A DNA stretch of 9,688 bases from Equadaptatus sp045642025 (lineage in GTDB: Bacteria > Synergistota > Synergistia > Synergistales > Synergistaceae), in contig JAZUIB010000037.1 in the NCBI GenBank assembly GCA_045642025.1, forward strand, positions 1 to 9,688, written 5' to 3'. The notes below the pieces were generated by a model. That model was not told the DNA's origin, did not search any database, and worked only from the letters and a program-made list of their open reading frames with translations. This document shows, one piece after another, positions 1 to 5,086 of the stretch. Each line of letters starts with the position of its first letter. Position 1 is the stretch's first letter. The translations under genes and the position numbers were made by a program.

Positions 1-80
1 TGGCTACGATCCGACTTCACACCAAGCGAAGCTATGCAGTTAATCGCAAGAAGCGTAAGAATACCGGTTGAATAACCCAT
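1..80 (-). CDS. livM: LivM-type branched-chain amino-acid ABC permease, N-terminal fragment (partial)
   Basis: Only about 26 codons are visible: an ATG at 78-80 reads MGYSTGILTLLAINCIASLG and stays open to the window edge. The hydrophobic segment at residues 3-21 fits the first membrane helix of LivM-type permeases, which often begin with a 'GILTLxAINxIxxLG' pattern. The gene starts 9 nt after the livH stop, and a GGCGG-containing ribosome site overlaps that stop. This is the usual livH-livM order and suggests co-translation. LivM would pair with LivH to form the inner-membrane channel; the ATPases LivG and LivF would be expected further on. The residues after the helix (VKSDRS) are more polar than family members usually show here, so a sequence-edge problem cannot be excluded. 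The identity rests mainly on position and the first 20 residues. Confidence 0.62.
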   Translation of the reverse strand, partial: MGYSTGILTLLAINCIASLGVKSDRS

Positions 81-89
81 CTCTGCCGC

Positions 90-971
90 CTACACTTTCT
101 CGCTGACCGCTTTGCCGAAAAGACCGGACGGGCGGATTATAAGCGTGACTATCAGAAGGAAGAAAACGACTAAATCTCTAAACTGACTTGATACAAAACC
201 TGCGGTAAGCATTTCAGCAAGTCCGAGAATTAGACTTCCTATAATAGCTCCAGGTAAAGAGCCAAGCCCTCCTATAACCGCAGCAACAAAGGCTTTTGTT
301 GTAATTGTACTGCCGAGCTGCGGATAGAGCGTGTAACGCGCCGAGAGAAAAATTCCGCCGACTGCGGCAAAAAGTCCTGCCACAAAGAACACTATCGCGA
401 TAAGGCGGTTGACATTGACACCCATAAGCGATGCAGTACGCAGATTGTAAGATGCCGCGCGGATTGCAAGCCCCCATTTTGTCCTGTTAAGAAAAAATTG
501 TAAAGCCACCAGAGAAATTATTGAAACAATAAGTGAAAGTATGTCAAAAGCACTGGTTGTAGCAAAACCGAACACGCTTACCGGCTGCATAGGAAGCACA
601 GGCGGAAGCGCACGGAACCGTCCGCCGATTGTTACAACGAAAAGGTTTTCGATAACTATGCTCATACCCATTGAAGCAATAAGAAGATAGAGTGTAACCG
701 GTGTACGTTCGCGAATCGGACGGTATGCAAAACGCTCGACAAGAATTGCGGAAATACCAGCACCCAACACAGCCGCAAAAGATGCCTCCCAAATTCCTGC
801 ACCGTAAGACATCAGCGCGTAATAACAGATGTAACCGCCGATAACCAGGAAACCGCCGTGCGCAAAGTTGGAGAAAAGCAGTATTGAGTAAACGAGAGAA
901 TAGCCAACTGCAATAAGCGCATAGACAGATCCCAGTGACAGCCCGTTAATGACCTGCTGAATAATATCCAA
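90..971 (-). CDS. livH: LivH-type branched-chain amino-acid ABC transporter permease
   Basis: This is an inner-membrane permease subunit of a high-affinity branched-chain amino-acid (or related amino-acid/amide) importer. The protein is 293 residues, the normal size, with about eight hydrophobic segments. Family landmarks are the N-terminal LINGLxLGSVYALIAxGYxxVY-type helix (here INGLSLGSVYALIAVGYSLVY), NFAHGG at residues 35-40, a cytoplasmic EAA-type coupling loop around residues 167-187 (WGLAIRAASYNLRTASLMGV), KAFVAAVIGGLGSLPGA at 226-242, and RPSGLFGK near the C-terminus (280-287). I chose the TTG at 969-971 as start. It has AAAGGGG 9 nt upstream and gives the typical 'xDIIQQVINGL' N-terminus. 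An upstream ATG at 1040 would add 23 atypical residues and has no comparable ribosome site. It lies downstream of two binding-protein genes and directly before livM, so it is probably the first permease gene of the transporter operon. The exact substrate cannot be read from sequence. Confidence 0.95.
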   Translation of the reverse strand: MDIIQQVINGLSLGSVYALIAVGYSLVYSILLFSNFAHGGFLVIGGYICYYALMSYGAGIWEASFAAVLGAGISAILVERFAYRPIRERTPVTLYLLIASMGMSIVIENLFVVTIGGRFRALPPVLPMQPVSVFGFATTSAFDILSLIVSIISLVALQFFLNRTKWGLAIRAASYNLRTASLMGVNVNRLIAIVFFVAGLFAAVGGIFLSARYTLYPQLGSTITTKAFVAAVIGGLGSLPGAIIGSLILGLAEMLTAGFVSSQFRDLVVFFLLIVTLIIRPSGLFGKAVSEKV

Positions 972-980
972 AAACAAACA

Positions 981-987
981 CCCCTTT
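981..987 (-). promoter_or_regulatory. Shine-Dalgarno site fixing the TTG start of livH
   Basis: On the minus strand AAAGGGG lies 9 nt before the TTG at 971. It decides the start in favour of TTG over the ATG at 1040, which has no purine-rich site at a suitable distance. Confidence 0.8.
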
Positions 988-1024
988 GGCAGAATCTCAA
1001 ATAACCCAAAATTGGCTGACACTA

Positions 1025-1045
1025 TTGAATTGTCAGTCAATTCAA
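1025..1045. repeat. Inverted repeat upstream of livH (operator or hairpin candidate)
   Basis: Perfect 8-bp arms TTGAATTG and CAATTCAA are separated by 5 nt. It lies about 55 nt before the livH start, in the 159-nt gap between the second binding-protein gene and livH. The arms are AT-rich and no T-tract follows on the minus strand, so it resembles an operator or an mRNA hairpin more than a terminator. Function is inferred from position only. Confidence 0.4.
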
Positions 1046-1082
1046 AAAATCATAATATTTTGGTGACTATTATAACGCAATA

Positions 1083-1107
1083 AAAGGGCAAAACGTGTTT
1101 GCCCTTT
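1083..1107 (-). terminator. Terminator-like hairpin after the second binding-protein gene
   Basis: Arms of 10 bp (AAAGGGCAAA with TTTGCCCTTT) close a 5-nt loop, starting 23 nt after the stop codon of the binding-protein gene. On the minus strand the 3' arm runs into a short, interrupted T-tract (TTTTATTG). The strong stem with a weak tail suggests partial termination, letting some transcription continue into livHM. This is inferred. A TATAAT box lies just downstream at 1069-1074, but I see no good -35 for it. Confidence 0.6.
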
Positions 1108-1130
1108 ATTAGTGTCAAATAACAGTAATC

Positions 1131-2303
1131 CTATTTAGGCTGGATGACTTTGTAGAAGTGTCCCTTAAGGTCATCCGCTATTTTAAGAATTGCCGCGGGC
1201 TTGTTGATAATATTATGGTCCTTCGGGTCAATCGTAATTGTGCAGTGTGTCAGCTTAAGATCCTTAGTGTTTTCAAGTTCTTTTGCAATTGCGGGACCTT
1301 CGGCTTTTCCGGCTTTTTCTATTGCCCAGACAAGCCATTTCGTCGCATCATAAGCCATTGTGCAGTTCGTAAATTCCTTGCATTCGTCTTTGTACACTTC
1401 TTTGTATTTGTCGAAGACAGGTTTCATGTTCGGGTCACCAAGATATGTATGGTTAATCCAGTAGGTGCCCTTCATCGCATTGCCGGCGATTTCACTCATA
1501 AAGTCTGCGTAACCGTCACCGCCTATAACCTTCACTTTAACTCCGAGTTCCTGAGCCTGTTTTATGATAAGCGCCATATCCTTGCCCATACCCGGGAGGA
1601 ATATAACTTCAGCTCCGCTTTCCTTAACCTTTGTAAGCTGCGCGCGGAAGTCAACGTCTGCATCGCGGTAACCTTCGTCAGCAACGATTTTTCCGCCGAG
1701 CTCGCCGTAGTTTTTAATGAAGAATTCACGAAGCCCCTGTGCATAGTCTGAGCCGACATTGTAAAGGATTGCCGCTTTCTTGGTTCCAAGGTCATTAACC
1801 GCAAGTTCTGCCGCAACCTTGCCCTGATACGGGTCGATGAAACAGATACGGAATGAATACGGACGAATATTGCCTTTCTCATCCACCGTAACAAGCGGGT
1901 TGGTCGCGCAGGTCGCAATCTGCGGCACTTGGGCTTTATTTACAATAGGCGCAGTCGCAAGGGTAATTCCGCTAGTGTTTGTGCCGAGAACAGCACATAC
2001 ACCGTCATTCTGTATCATTCTGCGGACTGCGTTAACCGCATCTTCCGGTTTTGACTTTGTGTCATAGACAACAAGTTTGAGCTTCTTGCCGAAAAGTCCG
2101 CCCTTGGCGTTAATTTCGTCAATATAAAGTTGTGAGGAATTAACCTCTGCCTGTCCGTAGGCAGCAAAGTCGCCTGTGAGCGCCGCAAGATAACCGATTC
2201 TGATCGTTCCGTCATCCTTCGCTTTTGATGAGTTTCCTACAAAATACCATCCGCAGAAAGCAACTGCAAGAATTGCTATAATTGCCAAAGCTTTCTTGTT
2301 CAT
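1131..2303 (-). CDS. livJ: Branched-chain amino-acid ABC transporter substrate-binding protein (second of two paralogues)
   Basis: Periplasmic binding protein of the LivJ/LivK (type I fold) family, 390 residues, delivering a branched-chain or related amino acid to the LivHM permease. A hydrophobic export segment covers residues 5-24. Mature landmarks are IRIGYLAALTGDFAAYG (34-50), DAVNAVRRMIQ (88-98) and the ligand-loop region LGTNTSGITLATAPIV followed by ATCATNPLV (106-138), then RPYSFRICF and LPGMGKDMALIIKQA. The ATG has AGGAGG 7 nt upstream. It is colinear without gaps with the paralogue encoded just upstream and well over half identical by eye, implying a tandem duplication. A cysteine at residue 17 is preceded by Phe, so it is not a proper lipobox; the segment may be an uncleaved anchor or an ordinary signal peptide. 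The gene has its own promoter and leader hairpin. The family is secure; the ligand is not. Confidence 0.95.
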   Translation of the reverse strand: MNKKALAIIAILAVAFCGWYFVGNSSKAKDDGTIRIGYLAALTGDFAAYGQAEVNSSQLYIDEINAKGGLFGKKLKLVVYDTKSKPEDAVNAVRRMIQNDGVCAVLGTNTSGITLATAPIVNKAQVPQIATCATNPLVTVDEKGNIRPYSFRICFIDPYQGKVAAELAVNDLGTKKAAILYNVGSDYAQGLREFFIKNYGELGGKIVADEGYRDADVDFRAQLTKVKESGAEVIFLPGMGKDMALIIKQAQELGVKVKVIGGDGYADFMSEIAGNAMKGTYWINHTYLGDPNMKPVFDKYKEVYKDECKEFTNCTMAYDATKWLVWAIEKAGKAEGPAIAKELENTKDLKLTHCTITIDPKDHNIINKPAAILKIADDLKGHFYKVIQPK

Positions 2304-2321
2304 TGTGCAACCTCCTGTGTA

Positions 2322-2338
2322 TATGCTCTATGAGCATA
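2322..2338 (-). repeat. Leader inverted repeat before the second livJ gene
   Basis: Perfect 7-bp arms TATGCTC and GAGCATA are separated by 3 nt. The repeat starts 19 nt after the -10 box and lies just before the Shine-Dalgarno. It should be near +13 to +29 of the transcript. The first livJ leader has an inverted repeat of different sequence at the same offset. It may be a 5' stabilising hairpin or an operator. Confidence 0.55.
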
Positions 2339-2357
2339 AATTTGAATGACGGGAGCA

Positions 2358-2386
2358 ATAATAAACTATTTTTCATTTTTTGTAAA
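2358..2386 (-). promoter_or_regulatory. Sigma-70-type promoter of the second livJ gene
   Basis: On the minus strand TTTACA (2381-2386) and TATTAT (2358-2363) are separated by exactly 17 nt in an AT-rich stretch. Transcription should start near 2351, giving a leader of about 48 nt. The terminator upstream at 2579-2615 makes a separate promoter necessary. Confidence 0.7.
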
Positions 2387-2475
2387 GTAAGAAATTTTTA
2401 TTAAATTTTAGTTCATTTTTAGCTCTGCAGAAACGTTGCGGATACATAATGTTAAAATTTTGCCGTTGGTTATTA

Positions 2476-2503
2476 TTGCTGTATTTTTAACAATTTACAG
2501 CAA
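2476..2503. repeat. Inverted repeat TTGCTGTA-N12-TACAGCAA
   Basis: Perfect 8-bp arms flank a 12-nt AT-rich spacer, about 90 nt upstream of the -35 box of the second livJ promoter. The shape (dyad with a spacer near one helical turn) suits a dimeric regulator, but with AT-rich sequence chance occurrence is possible. Confidence 0.35.
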
Positions 2504-2578
2504 ATTTATTGCGCTCTTTCCACAAAAAATACTGAACTACGCACATCTTAAAGTTTTGCAATTCACACTGCAAACGGC

Positions 2579-2615
2579 AAAAAAACGGCTTGTGCAAGAA
2601 ATTCACAAGCCGTTT
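2579..2615 (-). terminator. Intrinsic terminator after the first livJ gene
   Basis: Perfect 12-bp arms AAACGGCTTGTG and CACAAGCCGTTT close a 9-nt loop. On the minus strand they are followed by a continuous T-tract (2579-2585 including stem T residues). The hairpin begins 26 nt after the stop codon. Transcription of the first livJ gene should mostly end here. Confidence 0.9.
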
Positions 2616-2641
2616 AATGTTAGTTTAGACTTTATTTACGC

Positions 2642-3814
2642 TTATTTCGGCTCAATTTTTTTGACAAACTGTGTTTTGAGGTTTCCGTCGACTTTAAGGA
2701 AAATACCTGCTTTATTCAACGGGTCGTGTGTTTCAGGATCGATTGTAAGCGTGGCATGCACCAGCTTAAGCCCTTTTGTTTCTTCAAGTGCTTTTGCAAT
2801 TGCCGTGCCGTCTGTACTGCCTGCGCGTTTGATTGCCTTGAGAAGCCAAATTGTTCCATCACAGGCCATTATGCCGTTGATGAACTCTTCGCATTCGTCT
2901 TTATAGACCTGTTTGTAGCGTTCAAAAACAGGCTTAATGTTCGGGTCGTCAAGATGCGCATGGCTGATCCAGTAGGTGCCGACCATCGCATTGCCCGCGA
3001 TTTTGTTCATCATTTCACCGTAGCCGTCGCCTCCGACTATTGTTACGTCAAGCTTGAGTTCTCTTGCCTGTTTGATTATAAGCGCCATATCCTTGCCCAT
3101 GCCGGGGAGGAAGAGCACCTTTGCGCCTGATTTTTTGATTTTGGCGAGCTGAGCACTGAAATCAGAGTTAGTGCCGTGGTAGCCTTCGTCAGCCGCGATT
3201 TTGCCGCCATAGCTTTCATAGCTTTTGACAAAGAATTCACGAAGTCCGCGCGCATATTCTGAACCAACGTTATAAAGCACTGCCGCGCTATCACAATCGA
3301 GGTCAGCAAATACAAACTGTGCCGCGAGCGAGCCCTGATACCGGTCTGTAAAGCAGACACGGAATGAGTAGGGACGAACCTTGCCGTTTTCGTCAACAGT
3401 TACGAGAGGGTTTGTGCCGACTGTTGAAATCTGAGGTATTTTTTCTCTGTTGACGATAGGCGCTGTCGCAATGTTGATATCGCTTGCATTCGCACCGAGA
3501 ATCGCGCATACGCCGTCTTCTTGTATCATTCTGCGAACTGCGTTTACAGCATCTTCGCTTCTTGTTTTTGTATCATAAGGGATAAGTTTAATCTGTTTGC
3601 CGAGAACACCGCCGGCCTTATTGACCTCGTCAACAATAAGTTGTGCCATATTATACTCGGTTGTTCCGTAGGAAGCCTGGTCTCCAGTAAACGCTCCAAG
3701 GAAACCTATTCTAATTATATCGTCATCCTGCCAGACTGCTGAACCACCGAGGAAATACCAACAGCCAAAAATAACAAGCAGAGCTCCTATAATCCCTAAG
3801 GCCTTTTTGCTCAT
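2642..3814 (-). CDS. livJ: Branched-chain amino-acid ABC transporter substrate-binding protein (first of two paralogues)
   Basis: Periplasmic binding protein of the LivJ/LivK family, 390 residues from the chosen start, identical in length to its downstream paralogue. I start at the ATG 3812-3814, with GGGAGG 7 nt upstream. The ATG at 3829 would encode the Shine-Dalgarno itself (Met-Gly-Gly-Lys-Val) and has no site of its own. The export segment (residues 5-22) ends in VIFGC, a near-lipobox with Gly at -1 and Ile at -3 but an unusual Phe at -2, so Cys18 may be lipidated. Landmarks are IRIGFLGAFTGDQASYG, DAVNAVRRMIQ (88-98), LGANASDINIATAPIV and STVGTNPLV in the ligand loops, RPYSFRVCF and LPGMGKDMALIIKQA. 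Ligand-loop residues differ from the paralogue (Asp112 for Gly, Val-Gly for Cys-Ala before Thr134), which could mean a different preferred amino acid. It has its own promoter and terminator. Confidence 0.95.
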   Translation of the reverse strand: MSKKALGIIGALLVIFGCWYFLGGSAVWQDDDIIRIGFLGAFTGDQASYGTTEYNMAQLIVDEVNKAGGVLGKQIKLIPYDTKTRSEDAVNAVRRMIQEDGVCAILGANASDINIATAPIVNREKIPQISTVGTNPLVTVDENGKVRPYSFRVCFTDRYQGSLAAQFVFADLDCDSAAVLYNVGSEYARGLREFFVKSYESYGGKIAADEGYHGTNSDFSAQLAKIKKSGAKVLFLPGMGKDMALIIKQARELKLDVTIVGGDGYGEMMNKIAGNAMVGTYWISHAHLDDPNIKPVFERYKQVYKDECEEFINGIMACDGTIWLLKAIKRAGSTDGTAIAKALEETKGLKLVHATLTIDPETHDPLNKAGIFLKVDGNLKTQFVKKIEPK

Positions 3815-3821
3815 CACTTTT

Positions 3822-3827
3822 CCTCCC
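3822..3827 (-). promoter_or_regulatory. Shine-Dalgarno site fixing the start of the first livJ gene
   Basis: GGGAGG on the minus strand lies 7 nt before the ATG at 3814. It overlaps the alternative ATG at 3827-3829, which argues against that start. The same 7-nt spacing is used by the paralogue and by hrcA. Confidence 0.85.
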
Positions 3828-3836
3828 ATAACATAT

Positions 3837-3854
3837 CATTACTGTATAGTAATG
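3837..3854 (-). repeat. Leader inverted repeat before the first livJ gene
   Basis: Perfect 7-bp arms CATTACT and AGTAATG are separated by 4 nt. The repeat begins exactly 19 nt after the -10 box and ends shortly before the Shine-Dalgarno. Its position matches the inverted repeat in the second livJ leader, but the arm sequence differs. It is a hairpin or operator candidate. Confidence 0.55.
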
Positions 3855-3873
3855 TTCAGAATATTGTTAGTCT

Positions 3874-3901
3874 ATTATAATAATTTTGATAAGATTAGCA
3901 A
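3874..3901 (-). promoter_or_regulatory. Promoter of the first livJ gene
   Basis: A consensus TATAAT (3874-3879) lies 16 nt downstream of TTGCTA (3896-3901). The -35 box starts only a few bases after the T-tract of the dnaJ terminator, so the end of the heat-shock operon and the start of the transporter unit are tightly packed. Expected transcription start is near 3867. Confidence 0.7.
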
Positions 3902-3904
3902 GCC

Positions 3905-3937
3905 GAAAAAAACAACGGCTGTCTGATAGCCGTTGTT
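3905..3937 (-). terminator. Intrinsic terminator of the hrcA-grpE-dnaK-dnaJ operon
   Basis: Arms of 10 bp (AACAACGGCT and AGCCGTTGTT) close a 7-nt loop, followed on the minus strand by seven T residues. It starts 24 nt after the dnaJ stop codon. Confidence 0.92.
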
Positions 3938-3961
3938 ATATTTTTATATTTTTGTTCAGCC

Positions 3962-5068
3962 TTATCTTGTTTTAACCTTCATCTCTTCGGCAAGCTTCTT
4001 GATAAGCTCTTTCTGTTTTGACGTCGGATTTTTGGGTACAGTAATCTTTACCAGTACATTCATATTGCCGCTGCCTCCGCTTCTTGAACGAAGTCTGGGC
4101 ATTCCCCGCCCCTTAATCCGCAGCTTTGTATTCGGCTGAGTCCCTGCAGGGACGTCAAGCACTTCCTGTCCGTCAAAGGTGTCAATCTTCACCTGGCAGC
4201 CGAGAACAGCTTCAGGATAAGTAATTTCAACTGTCTTGTAAAGGTCGTCGTCTTTTCTCACAAAACGGCTGTCCGGACGAACTTCGACAATTATGAAAAG
4301 GTCTCCGGAGGGACCTCCGTTAATGCCTGCGCCGCCCTGTCCGTGTACACGAACGCGTATGCCGGTGTCAACACCTGCCGGAATATTTACATTAACGCTG
4401 TGCTGCTTGCGTACACGGCCAGTGCCTCTGCACTCACGGCACGGAGAAACTATCTTTTTACCGCGTCCGCGGCATTCATAGCATTCATGCTCCTGCACCA
4501 TCTGTCCGAACGGTGTCTGAATTGTTTGGCGTATTTTGCCTCTTCCGCCGCAAGTCGGACAACTTTCAATTTTAGAACCCGGTTCAGCGCCGTTGCCGTG
4601 GCAATGGTCGCACGTGTCATAGCGCGGAATATTGACTGTCCTCGTTACACCGCGGTATGCATCTTCGAGCGAAATTTGAAGCCCGTATTCAAGGTCTTCG
4701 CCTCGCATCGGCGCATTCGGATCACGTCTGCGCCCACCTCCGGCAAAACCTCCGAAAATATCTCCGAAAATATCTCCGATATCACCAAAACCTTCAAAAC
4801 CCTGTCCGCCGAACCCGCCGAACCCCTGCCCGCCGCCGGGCATATCGCCCACATAACCGAACTGGTCATACTGCGCGCGTTTCTGCGGATCGCTCAAAAC
4901 TTCGTTGGCTTCGTTGATTTCCTTAAACTTTTCGGCTGCTTCAGTATCACCCGGGTTAGCATCCGGGTGATACTTTCTCGTAAGTTTACGATAAGCCTTT
5001 TTAATTTCCTCGGCAGAGGCAGAACGTTCTACGCCGAGAACTTCATAATAATCTCTTTTACCTGCCAT
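3962..5068 (-). CDS. dnaJ: Chaperone DnaJ (Hsp40, type I J-protein)
   Basis: Cytoplasmic co-chaperone that binds unfolded clients and stimulates DnaK ATP hydrolysis. The 368 residues are close to the usual 370-380. The J-domain (about 4-70) has the catalytic His-Pro-Asp at 34-36. A Gly/Phe-rich linker follows (about 71-112), with DIFG repeats at 99-105. The zinc-binding domain keeps all four CxxCxGxG motifs: 153-160, 170-177, 196-203 and 210-217. C-terminal client-binding domains follow (about 221-350). This is a complete type I DnaJ with no missing zinc ligands. The ATG at 5068 has AGGAGG about 9 nt upstream and lies 18 nt after the dnaK stop codon. It is the last gene of the operon, before a strong terminator. 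Confidence 0.98.
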   Translation of the reverse strand: MAGKRDYYEVLGVERSASAEEIKKAYRKLTRKYHPDANPGDTEAAEKFKEINEANEVLSDPQKRAQYDQFGYVGDMPGGGQGFGGFGGQGFEGFGDIGDIFGDIFGGFAGGGRRRDPNAPMRGEDLEYGLQISLEDAYRGVTRTVNIPRYDTCDHCHGNGAEPGSKIESCPTCGGRGKIRQTIQTPFGQMVQEHECYECRGRGKKIVSPCRECRGTGRVRKQHSVNVNIPAGVDTGIRVRVHGQGGAGINGGPSGDLFIIVEVRPDSRFVRKDDDLYKTVEITYPEAVLGCQVKIDTFDGQEVLDVPAGTQPNTKLRIKGRGMPRLRSRSGGSGNMNVLVKITVPKNPTSKQKELIKKLAEEMKVKTR

Positions 5069-5086
5069 TCCGCCCCGCCTCCTTTG

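Larger units (their letters stand above)
2304..2641. other. 338-base AT-rich intergenic region between the two livJ genes
   Basis: From right to left in the direction of transcription it holds the terminator of the upstream gene (2579-2615), an inverted repeat at 2476-2503 (arms TTGCTGTA and TACAGCAA, 12-nt spacer), an AT-rich stretch with no convincing gene, the promoter (2358-2386), the leader inverted repeat (2322-2338) and the ribosome site (AGGAGG at 2311-2316). An open frame crossing this region on the plus strand runs through the terminator and into the opposite strand of a real gene, so it is not called. Confidence 0.6.

Noticed and set aside
972..1040. ATG at 1040 as start of livH
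   Set aside because: It adds 23 atypical residues without a ribosome site; the TTG at 971 has AAAGGGG 9 nt upstream and gives the normal family N-terminus.
1069..1092. Promoter for livH with -10 TATAAT at 1069-1074
   Set aside because: No acceptable -35 hexamer lies at 15-19 nt upstream; that stretch is the terminator-like stem. Left as a note only.
2436..2906. 156-codon plus-strand frame starting between the two livJ genes
   Set aside because: It runs through a strong minus-strand terminator and into the antisense strand of the binding-protein gene; no Shine-Dalgarno.
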